DNA of 64,000 bases from Comamonadaceae bacterium (GCA_947448745.1 CANFOQ010000002.1:1-64000), one strand, 5' to 3'. Numbered from the stretch's first letter, positions 16,845-26,407 are shown. A program made the numbers and translations. The notes: generated by a model not told the origin, from the letters alone.

Positions 16845-17873
16845 TCACACGATGACGACAGCCGCGCCTTCGCCCTTGTTGGCAATCACGCCCATTTGAA
16901 ACACCTGCTCACCCAAGTCCGCCAAGGTCTTGGCGCAAGCGGCAGCGTGGGCGGCTTCTAGCACCAGCACCATGCCGATGCCGTTGTTGAAAGTGCGGCA
17001 CATCTCGGCGTCGTCAATTCCGGCGGTGGTTTGCAGCCAAGCAAACAGCTCGGTGCGCGGCCAGCTTGCGCGTTGCAAATGCGCGGCGCAGTCGTCTGGC
17101 AACACGCGGGGAATGTTTTCGGTCAGGCCGCCGCCAGTGATGTGGGCCAGCGCTTTGATGGGGTGGGCTTTCAATGCGGCCAACACGCTTTTCACATACA
17201 AGCGGGTGGGGGCCATCAGGGCTTGCTTGAAGGGCTGGCCGTCTAAGGTGGCGGGCAGCTGGGCGGCAGCGCGGGCTATGCATTGGCGCACCAAGCTGAA
17301 GCCATTCGAGTGCACACCGCTGGACGCCAAGCCCAGCACCACGTCGCTGGGCTTCACATCCTGGCCGGTCAAAATTTGGCTTTTTTCCACCACGCCCACC
17401 GCAAAGCCTGCGAGGTCGTATTCACCGGCCGGGTACATGCCGGGCATTTCGGCGGTTTCGCCGCCAATCAGGGCGCAACCCGACAACTCACAGCCCTTGG
17501 CGATGCCGCCGACCACGGCCGCTGCGGTGTCCACATCCAACTTGCCGCAAGCGAAATAGTCGAGGAAAAACAGCGGCTCGGCGCCTTGCACCAGCACGTC
17601 GTTCACGCTCATGGCCACCAGGTCGATGCCCACGGTGTCGTGCATCTGCCATTCAAACGCCAGCTTCAGCTTGGTGCCCACGCCGTCCGTGCCACTCACC
17701 AACACCGGTTCTTTGTAATTTTTCGGCACCTCGAACAAGGCGCCAAAACCGCCGATGCCGGCCAACACACCTTCGCGCATGGTTTTTTTGGCCAGGGGTT
17801 TGATGCGCTCAACCAGGGCATCACCAGCGTCAATGTCAACGCCAGCGTCTTTGTAGGAAAGGGGAGTGTTCAT
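16845..17873 (-). CDS. purM: Phosphoribosylformylglycinamidine cyclo-ligase (AIR synthetase)
   Basis: Fifth step of de novo purine synthesis, closing the imidazole ring with ATP. The 342 residues start with the nearly invariant [12 protein letters not shown] and include [29 protein letters not shown]-like (here [15 protein letters not shown]) and [17 protein letters not shown] take the ATG at 17873; a TTG at 17888 adds five residues outside the family pattern. It diverges from the AI-2E-type permease gene across a 76-bp spacer, a pairing commonly seen in Burkholderiales. Confidence 0.96.
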   Translation of the reverse strand: MNTPLSYKDAGVDIDAGDALVERIKPLAKKTMREGVLAGIGGFGALFEVPKNYKEPVLVSGTDGVGTKLKLAFEWQMHDTVGIDLVAMSVNDVLVQGAEPLFFLDYFACGKLDVDTAAAVVGGIAKGCELSGCALIGGETAEMPGMYPAGEYDLAGFAVGVVEKSQILTGQDVKPSDVVLGLASSGVHSNGFSLVRQCIARAAAQLPATLDGQPFKQALMAPTRLYVKSVLAALKAHPIKALAHITGGGLTENIPRVLPDDCAAHLQRASWPRTELFAWLQTTAGIDDAEMCRTFNNGIGMVLVLEAAHAAACAKTLADLGEQVFQMGVIANKGEGAAVVIV

Positions 17874-17949
17874 GGGGCGGGGCGACAAGCGCCTGAGGGT
17901 CGGGTCGATAGAATGCGCAGATTCTAATTGCCGGGTTTCACACCGCTTG

Positions 17950-19020
17950 ATGTCCTCTTCCCCCGACTACCGATTCCACGCCGCCTGGTTGGCCATCACC
18001 GCTTTGATGTTGGGGCTGTTGTGGTGGCTGGCACCGGTGCTCACCCCGTTTTTGGTGGCCGCGGCCATGGCCTATGCCTTGAACCCCTTGGTGCTGTGGT
18101 TGCAAGCGCGTTTGGGCAACGGCGTGCCGCGCTTTGTGCTGGTGCTGTTGGTAGAAGCCTTGTTTTTGCTGGCGGTGGTGGCGGTGCTGGGGCTGGTGGT
18201 GCCGGTGTTGTTCAAGGAAGCCGCCCGGGTGCAAGCACAATTGCCCACCTTGATGGGCTTGTTGCAAACCGAACTGGCCCCTGTGTTGGCCCGTCTGGGC
18301 GTCGAGGTGAACTTCGACCAACCGTCCATCAAAGCCTTTTTCACCACCTACATGTCCAACCTGTGGGACAGCGGGTTGTCCTCGCTGTTGGCCTCGGTCC
18401 AAATTGGCGGCAGCGTGGCGCTGGCCCTGATTGGCAACCTGGTGTTGATCCCGGTGGCGCTTTATTATTTTTTGATGGACGGCCACCATGTGCTGTCCCA
18501 TGCCCGCGACTGGATTCCGGTCAAGGCCAAGGCCAGTGTGGGCCGTTTTGTGGACGAGGCGGATGCCGTGTTGGGCGAATATTTGCGCGGCCAATTGCTG
18601 GTGATGTTGATCTTGTCGGTTTACTACGTGGCTGCTCTGAGTTTGTTTGGCCTGTCTGTGGCCTGGCCCATCGGCATCTTCACCGGCTTGGCGGTGTTCG
18701 TGCCCTATGTGGGTTTTGGCATCGGCTTGTTGTTGGCCGCTTTGTCGGGTTTTTTGGAAATGGCCCCGATGCAAGCCGGCCTCATGTTGGCCGTTGTCTT
18801 TGGCGTGGGGCAACTGATTGAAGGCTTCATCCTCACGCCGCGCTTGATTGGCGAGCGCATTGGCTTGCACCCCCTCACGGTGATTTTTGCCTTGCTGGCC
18901 TTTGGCCAGTTGCTGGGCTTTGTCGGCATCTTGATCGCCTTGCCCGCCAGTGCGGTGTTGCTGGTGGCGTTGCGCCGCTTGCGCAGCCGCTACTTGGCCA
19001 GCCGCTTGTATGCAGGCTGA
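17950..19020 (+). CDS. AI-2E family (PerM-like) membrane transporter
   Basis: A 356-residue polytopic protein with about eight hydrophobic segments and the long extracytoplasmic helical region typical of the family between the second and third. Conserved features are VPYVGFGIG and [15 protein letters not shown] followed by [19 protein letters not shown]. Members export autoinducer-2 or ions; substrate cannot be told from sequence. I use the ATG at 17950 rather than upstream codons that overlap purM. Six bases separate it from hda, so the AI-2E gene, hda, the HAD phosphatase and pcnB form one leftward-to-rightward unit. Confidence 0.9.
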   Translation: MSSSPDYRFHAAWLAITALMLGLLWWLAPVLTPFLVAAAMAYALNPLVLWLQARLGNGVPRFVLVLLVEALFLLAVVAVLGLVVPVLFKEAARVQAQLPTLMGLLQTELAPVLARLGVEVNFDQPSIKAFFTTYMSNLWDSGLSSLLASVQIGGSVALALIGNLVLIPVALYYFLMDGHHVLSHARDWIPVKAKASVGRFVDEADAVLGEYLRGQLLVMLILSVYYVAALSLFGLSVAWPIGIFTGLAVFVPYVGFGIGLLLAALSGFLEMAPMQAGLMLAVVFGVGQLIEGFILTPRLIGERIGLHPLTVIFALLAFGQLLGFVGILIALPASAVLLVALRRLRSRYLASRLYAG

Positions 19021-19026
19021 ACCGCG

Positions 19027-19713
19027 ATGAAACAAATTGCCCTGGATATTGGCGTCTCGGTCGGCCCGAGCTTGGCCAATTTCTATCCTGGCAACAACGC
19101 CTCGGCCTTGGCGCACCTGGAACTGTGGATGGCTGGCAGCACCCGCTCTCCGGTGCCTACCTATTTGTGGGGCGAACACGGTTGCGGCAAAACCCATTTG
19201 CTGCAAGCCGTCGCCGAGCACATCAAAATGCAGGGGGCCTTGGTGGGTTGGATGGATGCCAGCACCCGCCAAGCGCCCGACTTCAACCCCGAGTGGGAAG
19301 TACTCATCATGGACGATGTGCAGGACTTCACGCCGGTGCAACAACACGCTGCCTTCAACTGGTTTGTGAATGCCGCCACCCCGGGCGCATCCAGGCAACC
19401 TTGGGTCTTGGCCGCTGGGGCCTTGCCACCGCAAGACCTGCCTTTGCGCGAAGACCTGCGCACCCGTTTGGGCTGGGGCCATGTGTTTCAGTTGCAGCTG
19501 TTGGACGACAACCAACGCCGTGAGGTGTTGGTGCGCCATGCGCAAGCCCTGGGCATGAGCTTGAACACCGATTTGCTGGATTACTTGCTGAGCCGCTTCA
19601 GCCGCGACTTGGGTCATCTGATGGACTTGCTGCAACGCTTGGACCACTACGCCTTGCAAACCCAGCGCCCACTCACCATTCCCTTGTTGCGGGCCATGTT
19701 GGATGAACTCTGA
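19027..19713 (+). CDS. hda: DnaA regulatory inactivator Hda
   Basis: AAA+ protein that, with the sliding clamp, stimulates ATP hydrolysis by DnaA and so limits re-initiation. The 228-residue protein matches the DnaA domain III region alone: Walker A GEHGCGKTH, Walker B LIMDDVQDF, and the arginine-finger region LREDLRTRLGWG. The N-terminus MKQIALDIGV is where the clamp-binding motif of Hda lies (Q at residue 3, L and I/V following). The next gene begins immediately after its TGA. Confidence 0.93.
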   Translation: MKQIALDIGVSVGPSLANFYPGNNASALAHLELWMAGSTRSPVPTYLWGEHGCGKTHLLQAVAEHIKMQGALVGWMDASTRQAPDFNPEWEVLIMDDVQDFTPVQQHAAFNWFVNAATPGASRQPWVLAAGALPPQDLPLREDLRTRLGWGHVFQLQLLDDNQRREVLVRHAQALGMSLNTDLLDYLLSRFSRDLGHLMDLLQRLDHYALQTQRPLTIPLLRAMLDEL

Positions 19714-20385
19714 ATGAAACTCGCGCTGTTCGACCTTGACCACACCTTGCTGCCGCTGGACTCGGACCAATCTTGGGGCGAGTTCACCTTGTCTTTGGGA
19801 TGGGTCGACCCCGATACCTTTCAAGCCAAAAACAATGGCTTTTACGCCGACTACCAAGCCGGTTGTTTGGACATCCACGATTACGTGCGCTTCTCCACTG
19901 CGGCGGTGCGTGAAAAGGGGCCGGTGGCCGCCTCTGCCGCCCACGCCTTGTTCATGGAACGCGTCATTCGCCCGGCCATCTTGCCCGCTGCCCTTGACTT
20001 GGTGGAACAACACCGCCGCCGTGGCGAACGCTTGGTGATGGTGACCGCCACCAATGAATTTGTGACGCGCCCCATCGCTGAAGCCTTTGGCATGGACGTG
20101 TTGTTGGCGGTGGAACTCGAGCGCGATGCCCAAGGCCACTTCACCGGTGAAATTGCCGGTGTGCCCAGCTTGCGCGAAGGCAAGGTCACCCGGGTTCAGC
20201 AATGGTTGGCCGCGCAGGGCAAGCACTTGAATGACGTGCACGCCACGTTTTACAGCGACTCGATGAACGACTTGCCGCTCCTTGAGCAGGTGCAACAACC
20301 CGTGGTCACCAATGGCAGCGCCGCCTTGCGGCAAATCGCGCAAGAACGCGATTGGCGTATCCTCGACCTTTTCGAGACCCCATGA
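19714..20385 (+). CDS. HAD-superfamily IB phosphatase
   Basis: Cytoplasmic phosphohydrolase of 223 residues, related to phosphoserine phosphatases. Motif I is FDLDHTLL with nucleophile Asp8 and acid Asp10, motif II is VMVTATN, and motif III/IV is the lysine in REGKVTR plus YSDSMNDLPLL. A helical cap sits between motifs I and II. The natural substrate is unknown; such genes sit between hda and pcnB in many Comamonadaceae. The last codon overlaps the pcnB ATG as ATGA. Confidence 0.88.
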   Translation: MKLALFDLDHTLLPLDSDQSWGEFTLSLGWVDPDTFQAKNNGFYADYQAGCLDIHDYVRFSTAAVREKGPVAASAAHALFMERVIRPAILPAALDLVEQHRRRGERLVMVTATNEFVTRPIAEAFGMDVLLAVELERDAQGHFTGEIAGVPSLREGKVTRVQQWLAAQGKHLNDVHATFYSDSMNDLPLLEQVQQPVVTNGSAALRQIAQERDWRILDLFETP

Positions 20386-21836
20386 TTAAAAAAATAATCG
20401 ATCGCTTGCTGGGCAAACCAGCTGCTGCGCCCAAAGCCAAATTTGGCAAACGCCGCGTCATCAGCGAAAAAGAACACCGCATCGACCACGAGCTGGTGGA
20501 TGAACGCGCCTTGAACGTGGTGCGCACTCTGCAAGAGCGCGGCTTTGAGGCCTACATCGTGGGTGGCGCAGTGCGCGATTTGCTGGTCGGCTTGAAGCCC
20601 AAAGACTTTGACGTCGCTACCGACGCCACCCCCGAAGAAGTGAAAGCCTGTTTTCGCCGCGCCTTCATCATTGGTCGGCGCTTTCGCATCGTGCATGTGG
20701 TGCATGGCCGGGGCCGCGACCACGAGGTGATCGAGGTCTCCACCTTCCGTGCGCACTTGGACAGCCAAGACGCCGAGCAGGTGAGTGGCAACGAGCGCAC
20801 CAGCAAAAAAGCGCTCTCCAACATGACCCATGCGGTGGACGCCAGTGGCCGGGTGCTGCGCGACAACGTGTGGGGCCCGCAAGATGAAGATGCCGCGCGG
20901 CGCGACTTCACGGTCAACGCCATGTATTACGACCCGCACACGGGTGACGTGATCGACTACCACCACGGTTTCGAAGACGCCAAAAAGCGTGTCATCCGCA
21001 TGATTGGCGACCCCGCAGCCCGCTACCGCGAAGACCCGGTGCGCATCATCCGCGCCGTGCGTTTTAGCGCCAAGCTCAGCAAACTCGGTTTCACCCTTGA
21101 GCCGCGCACCGCCAAGCCCTTGAAGTCCATGCTCAAGCTGCTGGCCGATGTGCCGCAAAGCCGCTTGTTCGATGAAATGTTGAAGCTCTTGCAAACCGGC
21201 CATTCCTTGGCCAGCATCCAGCAGCTGAAGGTGCTGGGCTTGGCCAAAGGCATTTACCCGCTGCTCGATGTGGTGGTGGAACGCGCCGACACGCCTTTTG
21301 TCAGCGCCGCTTTGCAAGACACCGACCGCCGTGTGGGTGAAGGCAAACCGGTGGCCCCCAGCTTTTTGCTGGCCTGCGTGCTGTGGGCCGATGTGCGTGA
21401 AGGCTGGCAAGCCCGCACCGGCGAAATGCCCATCTACCCCGCCTTGCAAGAAGCCATTGAAGATGTGTTCAATTCGCGCATTGGTGACGTGTCGGGGCGC
21501 GGCAAATTGGCCGGCGACATGCGTGAAATTTGGACCATGCAGCCGCGCTTTGAAAAACGCACTGGCAGCGCCCCCTTTGGCTTGGTGGACCAAGCCCGCT
21601 TTCGCGCTGGTTTCGATTTCCTGTGTTTGCGTGCCGAAGTGGGCGAGTTGGACATTGAACTGGCCGATTGGTGGGAAGAGTTCCAGCATGCCGATGACGA
21701 GGCCCGCTTGAGCCTGATACAAGCCGTGCGCCCAGCGCCCCGGGCGGTGCGTGCCGACGGCAGCGAACCCCGCAAACGCACCCGGCGGCGGCGCAAACCC
21801 GCGGCCGGTGCAGCCGGTGACAAACCCGCTGCGTGA
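20382..21836 (+). CDS. pcnB: Poly(A) polymerase I
   Basis: Adds 3' poly(A) tails that promote RNA decay. The 484-residue class II nucleotidyltransferase has the signature YIVGGAVRDLLVG, the catalytic DFDVATDATPEEV, and the RRDFTVNAMYYDP motif that distinguishes poly(A) polymerase/CCA enzymes. The C-terminus is a basic tail (KRTRRRRKP), as in E. coli PcnB, likely for RNA contact. The ATG at 20382 overlaps the preceding TGA. folK starts inside its last codons in another frame. Confidence 0.94.
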   Translation: MIKKIIDRLLGKPAAAPKAKFGKRRVISEKEHRIDHELVDERALNVVRTLQERGFEAYIVGGAVRDLLVGLKPKDFDVATDATPEEVKACFRRAFIIGRRFRIVHVVHGRGRDHEVIEVSTFRAHLDSQDAEQVSGNERTSKKALSNMTHAVDASGRVLRDNVWGPQDEDAARRDFTVNAMYYDPHTGDVIDYHHGFEDAKKRVIRMIGDPAARYREDPVRIIRAVRFSAKLSKLGFTLEPRTAKPLKSMLKLLADVPQSRLFDEMLKLLQTGHSLASIQQLKVLGLAKGIYPLLDVVVERADTPFVSAALQDTDRRVGEGKPVAPSFLLACVLWADVREGWQARTGEMPIYPALQEAIEDVFNSRIGDVSGRGKLAGDMREIWTMQPRFEKRTGSAPFGLVDQARFRAGFDFLCLRAEVGELDIELADWWEEFQHADDEARLSLIQAVRPAPRAVRADGSEPRKRTRRRRKPAAGAAGDKPAA

Positions 21837-22299
21837 ACCCGTCAGCGCCTTTGTGGCGCTGGGGGCGAATTTGGGCGAGCCCGCGCAGGCCGTCCAGCAA
21901 GCTCTGGGGCAACTCGGGCGCTTCGAACACACCCGGCTTGTGAGCACTTCCTCACTGTATGAAACCGCGCCCCACGAGGCGCAAGGCCCGCTGTACGTGA
22001 ACGCTGTGGCTCATCTTGAAACCCAATTGAATGCAGTTGAATTGCTTTTGGCTTTGCAGGCTTTAGAGCAGGCCGCTGGGCGGGTGCGCAGCGTGCAAAA
22101 CGCCCCGCGCACCCTGGACCTGGACCTGCTTTTTTACGGCGACGCCCGCATTCAAAGTGGCTGGCTGACCGTGCCGCACCCCCGCTGGCGTGAGCGGGCG
22201 TTCGTGCTGCTGCCTTTGCAAGACGTGGCTGGGCACTTGGTCAGTGAAGCGATGCTGGCGGCTGTCGCGGATCAGCCGATTCGGCGCCTGCATTTCTAA
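21817..22299 (+). CDS. folK: 2-amino-4-hydroxy-6-hydroxymethyldihydropteridine diphosphokinase
   Basis: HPPK of folate biosynthesis, transferring pyrophosphate from ATP to the pterin. Family motifs are FVALGANLGEP at the N-terminus, SSLYETAPHEAQGPLYVN, APRTLDLDLLFYG, and HPRWRERAFVLLPL. The start is not obvious: I use the GTG at 21817, which overlaps pcnB by 20 bases and gives 160 residues, the usual length; no strong ribosome site is visible, so translation is probably coupled to pcnB. Confidence 0.9.
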   Translation: MTNPLREPVSAFVALGANLGEPAQAVQQALGQLGRFEHTRLVSTSSLYETAPHEAQGPLYVNAVAHLETQLNAVELLLALQALEQAAGRVRSVQNAPRTLDLDLLFYGDARIQSGWLTVPHPRWRERAFVLLPLQDVAGHLVSEAMLAAVADQPIRRLHF

Positions 22300-22381
22300 C
22301 CCGCTATCCAGCGCGATTTGTAAATAAATGCGGTGTTTGAAGCGACAGAATTTCCATGCAGCCCTGACGCCGCACAGATAT

Positions 22382-22828
22382 TTATTGAGACAGCTTCTCA
22401 GCTTCAGTGATCTGCGACTCGAAGTAGCGCTGAAAGCCATACGCCAAGCTTGAGAGTAAAGCGGTGGTGCCGATCATCATGGACAAGACCAGGGCAATGA
22501 CCGTGAACCAGTTGGTACGCCCAGCGCTGTGCTCGGCATCGGTCGATGGGTTGTAGAGGCCGTTCCAGTTGGCCTGTGACATCAGGCCCCAATAGAGCGC
22601 ATGCAATGCGCTGGCAGCAATGGTCAAGCCCAGCACCGGCAGCAAAAACCAACTCAAGGGGTCGTCCAAACCCATGGTCTGCGCCCGCTCATAGCCATAA
22701 AGCCCTAGCAAACTCAGCAAGGCCATGACCCAGCCCCAGGCGTCGCGCCAGCCAAACATGTAGAAACGGTGCAAGCCCAAAGTGCCCGTGACGATGCTCA
22801 GCCAAGTGGCCAAAGTTTTGTTTTTCAT
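22382..22828 (-). CDS. TM2-like small integral membrane protein
   Basis: A 148-residue protein with four predicted hydrophobic segments. The N-terminal half (LSIVTGTLGLHRFYMFGWRD) has the GxxGxHRFY pattern of TM2-domain proteins, with a second segment at WGWVMALLSLLGLYG. The third (FLLPVLGLTIAASALHALYWG) and fourth (VIALVLSMMIGTTALLSSLA) segments extend beyond a plain TM2 unit. Function unknown. I start at the ATG at 22828; upstream codons would overlap the acetyltransferase gene. It follows the GNAT gene by eight bases on the minus strand and is likely co-transcribed. Confidence 0.75.
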   Translation of the reverse strand: MKNKTLATWLSIVTGTLGLHRFYMFGWRDAWGWVMALLSLLGLYGYERAQTMGLDDPLSWFLLPVLGLTIAASALHALYWGLMSQANWNGLYNPSTDAEHSAGRTNWFTVIALVLSMMIGTTALLSSLAYGFQRYFESQITEAEKLSQ

Positions 22829-22836
22829 GGCTTGAA

Positions 22837-23391
22837 TTATCCGGCCAGGGGTGTCAGCTCGGTGGCGGGGCTGGTATTTCCCGGTCCCAGGGCTTTTTGC
22901 ATGAACACCGTGTCCAGCCATTGGCCGTGTTTCCAGCCACTGGCTTTCAACACGCCCGTGTGCTCAAACCCCAAGCTGCGGTGCAAACCGATGGAGCCAG
23001 CGTTGGCCGAGTCGCCAATCACCGCCAGCATTTGCCGAATGCCCAGCACCTCACTGCGGCGCATCAACTCGGCCAGCAGGGCGCGGCCCAGGCCCTTGCC
23101 GACTTGTTCGGGGTGGATGTAGACCGAGTCTTCGACTAAAAAACGAAAAGCTGGGCGGGGCCGAAAAGCGTTAGCGTAGGCGTAGCCCCAAACCTCAGAA
23201 CCCTGGCTGGCCACCAAGTAGGGCAGGTGCTGCGCCAGCACAGCGGCGTGGCGGCGCGTCATCTCGGCCAGGTCGGGGGCGTCGAGTTCAAAGCTGCCGC
23301 GCCCGAGCACCACATGGTGGCCATAAATGGCGGTTATGGCGGGCAAGTCGGCGCTGTTGGCTGTGCGGATCAAGAGGGGCAGGGAGGTCAT
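22837..23391 (-). CDS. GNAT N-acetyltransferase, phosphinothricin/methionine-sulfone type
   Basis: A 184-residue acetyl-CoA-dependent transferase. The N-terminus IRTANSADLPAITAIYGHHV and the acetyl-CoA loop EQVGKGLGRALLAELMRR match the Pat/MddA subgroup, which acetylates small amino-acid analogues. SLGFEHTGVLKASGWKHGQW is the C-terminal family motif. Probable role is detoxification; the actual substrate is not shown by the sequence. The gene is divergent from the rpsP operon. Confidence 0.85.
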   Translation of the reverse strand: MTSLPLLIRTANSADLPAITAIYGHHVVLGRGSFELDAPDLAEMTRRHAAVLAQHLPYLVASQGSEVWGYAYANAFRPRPAFRFLVEDSVYIHPEQVGKGLGRALLAELMRRSEVLGIRQMLAVIGDSANAGSIGLHRSLGFEHTGVLKASGWKHGQWLDTVFMQKALGPGNTSPATELTPLAG

Positions 23392-23404
23392 CTGGTCGGC
23401 GGTC

Positions 23405-23410
23405 TATAAT
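23405..23410 (+). promoter_or_regulatory. Probable -10 box of the rpsP-rimM-trmD operon
   Basis: A perfect TATAAT stands 84 bases before the rpsP start in the divergent spacer and just outside the acetyltransferase gene. No good -35 hexamer lies 16-18 bases upstream, so the assignment rests on the -10 match and position only. Confidence 0.45.
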
Positions 23411-23493
23411 GGCAGGCTTTTCAGCGAGCGCTGGCCGGGTGGTCAAGTCGCGTGTCTCATCGCTGAATCAAAGTCTGCACCCAAGGATAAACC

Positions 23494-23742
23494 ATGGTCG
23501 TCATCCGACTTTCTCGCGGCGGTTCTAAAGCCCGTCCGTTTTTCAACATCGTCGTCGCCGACAAACGCGTTCGCCGCGATGGTCGCTTCATCGAACGTGT
23601 GGGTTTTTACAACCCCATCGCCGCTGGTGGCGAAGAGCGCTTGCGCATTGCCCACGACCGCCTGAATTACTGGGTCGGCGTCGGTGCACAAACCTCTTCC
23701 ACCGTTGACCGCCTGATCAAACAGGCCGGCAAACCCGCCTAA
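23494..23742 (+). CDS. rpsP: 30S ribosomal protein S16
   Basis: Small-subunit assembly protein, 82 residues, beginning [23 protein letters not shown] and containing [10 protein letters not shown], both hallmarks of S16. It opens the conserved rpsP-rimM-trmD-rplS block. The gap to rimM is nine bases, so they are co-transcribed. Confidence 0.97.
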   Translation: MVVIRLSRGGSKARPFFNIVVADKRVRRDGRFIERVGFYNPIAAGGEERLRIAHDRLNYWVGVGAQTSSTVDRLIKQAGKPA

Positions 23743-23751
23743 ACGCATCCC

Positions 23752-24324
23752 ATGCAGCCCGCTTGGGAGCCTGCTGAATTACCAGCGGACGCCATCGAAG
23801 TCGGGCGCATTTTGGATGCTTGGGGCCTCAAAGGCTGGCTCAAGGTCTTGCCCCACAGCGCTTCGCCTGAAGCGCTGTTTTCTTCCAAACGCTGGTTTTT
23901 GCAAGCCAATGAGCGCGGTGCTTCGCCGTTTGTGGGCACCGTGCTGTTGCGCATCCGCGAGGCCAAAGAGCACTCGGACAGCGTGGTGGCTTTGGCCCAT
24001 GACCTGACTGACCGAGATGTCGCCGAAAGCCTCAAAGGCGCCCGCATCTTTGTGCAGCGCTCCTCGTTCCCCTCGACCAACCCCGACGAATACTATTGGG
24101 TCGACCTGATCGGTTTGGCTGTGCGCAACCGCGAAGGTGTGGATTTGGGCGAGGTGCAAGAACTCTTGTCCACCGGACCGCAAACCGTCTTGGTGCTGTC
24201 CCAAGCCAACCCCGACCCCGAGGGCAAGCCCATCGAGCGCATGATCCCGTTCGTCAACGCCTACGTCGATCAAGTGGATTTGGCCGCCCGCCAAATCCTG
24301 GTGGACTGGCAAGCCGATTACTGA
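23752..24324 (+). CDS. rimM: Ribosome maturation factor RimM
   Basis: 16S rRNA processing and 30S head-assembly factor that binds S19. The 190 residues have the N-terminal RimM barrel (EVGRILDAWGLKGWLKV) and the C-terminal PRC-barrel (EYYWVDLIGLAVRNREG ... MIPFVNAYVDQVD). The order after rpsP and before trmD is the universal one in proteobacteria. It ends 11 bases before the trmD ATG. Confidence 0.95.
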   Translation: MQPAWEPAELPADAIEVGRILDAWGLKGWLKVLPHSASPEALFSSKRWFLQANERGASPFVGTVLLRIREAKEHSDSVVALAHDLTDRDVAESLKGARIFVQRSSFPSTNPDEYYWVDLIGLAVRNREGVDLGEVQELLSTGPQTVLVLSQANPDPEGKPIERMIPFVNAYVDQVDLAARQILVDWQADY

Positions 24325-24335
24325 GCCGGCCAGCC

Positions 24336-25091
24336 ATGCGCGTTGACATCATCACCCTGTTCCCCGAGCTGATTCAAAGCTTCCTCGAGGTGGGCGTGAC
24401 CCGCCGCGCCTATGAGGGTGGTTTGGTCGAGGTGCATTGCTGGAACCCACGCGACTTCGCCGACGGCAACTACCGCCGCGTGGACGACCGCCCGTTTGGC
24501 GGCGGCCCCGGCATGGTGATGCTGGCCGAGCCTTTGGCGGCATGCTTGGACGCCATCCGCCAAGCACGTGGCGAAGACCGCCAGACCGCCCCCTTGGTGT
24601 ATTTTTCGCCGGTGGGTCAAGCTTTGAACCAAGCGCTGGTGCTGCAAGCTTCCACCTCCAAAGGCGCGGTGCTGCTGTGCGGGCGCTATGAAGGTGTGGA
24701 CCAGCGCTTCATCGACACCCATGTGGACCTGCAAATCAGCTTGGGCGACTTTGTGTTGTCGGGCGGTGAGTTGGCGGCCATGGCCTGGCTGGACGCGGTG
24801 GCGCGTTTGCAACCCGGTGTCTTGCATGACGAAGAAAGCCATTTGCAAGACAGCTTCACCCCCGCTTTGAGTGGCTTGTTGGATTGCCCGCACTACACCC
24901 GACCTGAAGAGTGGCGCGGGCAGGCGGTGCCAGCGCCTTTGCTGTCGGGCCACCATGCCCAAATTGCCGAGTGGCGGCGGGCCCAAAGCCTGGCGCTGAC
25001 GGCTGACAAACGCCCCGATTTGATTGACCAAGCCCGCCAACAAGGCCTGCTCAAGCCCCAAGATGAGCACATCCTGAAAACCCTGAATTGA
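24336..25091 (+). CDS. trmD: tRNA (guanine37-N1)-methyltransferase
   Basis: SPOUT-class enzyme methylating G37 of tRNAs reading CUN, CCN and CGG, which prevents +1 frameshifting. The 251-residue protein begins MRVDIITLFPELI and carries the RPFGGGPGMVM motif and the knot segments LCGRYEGVDQRFI and DFVLSGGELAAM. The ATG at 24336 is clear; a longer in-frame extension overlaps rimM without similarity. A 148-bp gap containing a TATAAT separates it from rplS. Confidence 0.96.
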   Translation: MRVDIITLFPELIQSFLEVGVTRRAYEGGLVEVHCWNPRDFADGNYRRVDDRPFGGGPGMVMLAEPLAACLDAIRQARGEDRQTAPLVYFSPVGQALNQALVLQASTSKGAVLLCGRYEGVDQRFIDTHVDLQISLGDFVLSGGELAAMAWLDAVARLQPGVLHDEESHLQDSFTPALSGLLDCPHYTRPEEWRGQAVPAPLLSGHHAQIAEWRRAQSLALTADKRPDLIDQARQQGLLKPQDEHILKTLN

Positions 25092-25142
25092 GGGCTTTTT
25101 GTGAAGCTCTGGGACGGCAGGGCGGGGCGATATCCGGCTGGT

Positions 25143-25148
25143 TATAAT
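25143..25148 (+). promoter_or_regulatory. Possible internal promoter (-10) before rplS
   Basis: A perfect TATAAT lies 92 bases before the rplS start, in the only sizeable gap of the rpsP-rplS block. There is no convincing -35 hexamer. An internal promoter would allow extra L19 synthesis relative to TrmD and RimM. Confidence 0.4.
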
Positions 25149-25239
25149 GTTGGGCTCTGATCCTCTGGATGGCCGCCAGTGTTTGCACCGTCAGCACCGG
25201 CCTTTTGTGTAGCGCATCCATGATCGTTTTGAGGAATTC

Positions 25240-25620
25240 ATGAATCTCATCCAAATCCTGGAACAGGAAGAAATCGCCCGTTTGGGCAAAACCATCCCCC
25301 CGTTCGCCCCCGGCGACACCGTGGTGGTCAGCGTCAACGTGGTTGAGGGCACCCGCAAGCGTGTTCAGGCTTTTGAAGGCGTGGTCATTGCCAAACGCAA
25401 CCGTGGCATCAACAGCAATTTCATCGTTCGCAAAATCTCCAGCGGCGAAGGCGTGGAACGTACTTTCCAAACCTACAGCCCACTCATTGCCGGCATCGAA
25501 ATCAAACGCCGTGGCGATGTCCGCCGCGCCAAGCTGTACTACTTGCGTCAACGCAGCGGCAAATCCGCACGTATCAAGGAAAAGCTCACGGCCAAAGCCA
25601 CACCGGCTGCTGCCAAGTAA
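25240..25620 (+). CDS. rplS: 50S ribosomal protein L19
   Basis: Large-subunit protein at the 30S-50S interface. The 126 residues include [36 protein letters not shown] and [15 protein letters not shown], diagnostic of L19, followed by a short Ala/Lys tail. The ribosome site GAGGA lies just before the ATG. An intrinsic terminator follows the stop within 25 bases, ending the operon. Confidence 0.97.
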   Translation: MNLIQILEQEEIARLGKTIPPFAPGDTVVVSVNVVEGTRKRVQAFEGVVIAKRNRGINSNFIVRKISSGEGVERTFQTYSPLIAGIEIKRRGDVRRAKLYYLRQRSGKSARIKEKLTAKATPAAAK

Positions 25621-25642
25621 GCACGGTTTTGACCGCATCCAA

Positions 25643-25675
25643 AGCCGCCCCAGTTCACGCTGCGGCGGCTTTTTC
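25643..25675 (+). terminator. Intrinsic terminator of the rpsP-rimM-trmD-rplS operon
   Basis: AGCCGCC and GGCGGCT form a seven-pair GC-rich stem with a 14-base loop, followed by five T residues, 23 bases after the rplS stop. Confidence 0.75.
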
Positions 25676-25690
25676 ACGCCTTGAATCGCT

Positions 25691-26368
25691 GTGAGCCAAA
25701 CCCCAAAATTTAACCCCGAATCGGCAGAACTGCTGGGAACCGATGGGCATTTGCCTGCTTTGCCACTTTCAAGGCTGCACCCCGACGCCTTGCGGGCGCA
25801 TTTCGCCGATCCGCCAGCTTGGACCCAGCCCATCTACGAGCCGCCGTTCAGCAGCCGCCCACCGGCACCAGCCTCGGTGCTCTTGGGCATCGTCATGCGG
25901 GATCAGCCCACGGTCTTGCTGACCCTGCGCACCGCGCATTTGTCCAGCCACTCTGGGCAAATTGCCTTCCCTGGTGGTCGCCAAGACGACGAAGACGCGG
26001 ATGAAGTGGCGGCGGCGTTGCGCGAGGCCGAAGAGGAGGTGGGTTTGCACCCCAGCCATGTGTCGGTCTTGGGCTGTCTGCCGATGTACGTCACCGGCAC
26101 GGGGTTCAAAGTGACGCCCGTGGTGGCGCTCATCAGCCCCGAGATGCGTTTGCAGGCCAACCCCCACGAGGTGGCCGATGTGTTTGAAGTGCCCTTGCTG
26201 CACCTGATGAACCCGGCCAACCACCAGCGCCATGGCTTGCAATGGCAAGGCGTGCAGCGCGAGTGGTATGCCATGCCCTATGAATCGCCCGAGGCACGCC
26301 GCGTGATCTGGGGCGCCACCGCTGGCATCTTGCGCAATTTCTATGAATTTTTACAAGCCAAGCCCTGA
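25691..26368 (+). CDS. NUDIX hydrolase, CoA pyrophosphatase (NudL-like)
   Basis: Hydrolyses CoA and derivatives to phosphopantetheine and 3',5'-ADP; related proteins also act on other nucleoside diphosphates. In the 225-residue protein the NUDIX box is GGRQDDEDADEVAAALREAE with EEVGL after it, preceded by the CoA-pyrophosphatase signature LSSHSGQIAFPGG. The start is a GTG at 25691, 15 bases after the rplS terminator T-run, so it must have its own promoter or depend on readthrough. It is followed after 39 bases by the CobD-like gene. Confidence 0.88.
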   Translation: MSQTPKFNPESAELLGTDGHLPALPLSRLHPDALRAHFADPPAWTQPIYEPPFSSRPPAPASVLLGIVMRDQPTVLLTLRTAHLSSHSGQIAFPGGRQDDEDADEVAAALREAEEEVGLHPSHVSVLGCLPMYVTGTGFKVTPVVALISPEMRLQANPHEVADVFEVPLLHLMNPANHQRHGLQWQGVQREWYAMPYESPEARRVIWGATAGILRNFYEFLQAKP

Positions 26369-26407
26369 GCTTGGGTGCTTCGGCATGGGCTTGACTATCA
26401 TTGCGCC

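Noticed and set aside
17938-20343. Minus-strand ORF of 801 codons
   Set aside because: It lies opposite the AI-2E permease, hda and HAD genes; it is low-complexity His/Gln-rich, as expected for the antisense of GC-rich codons.
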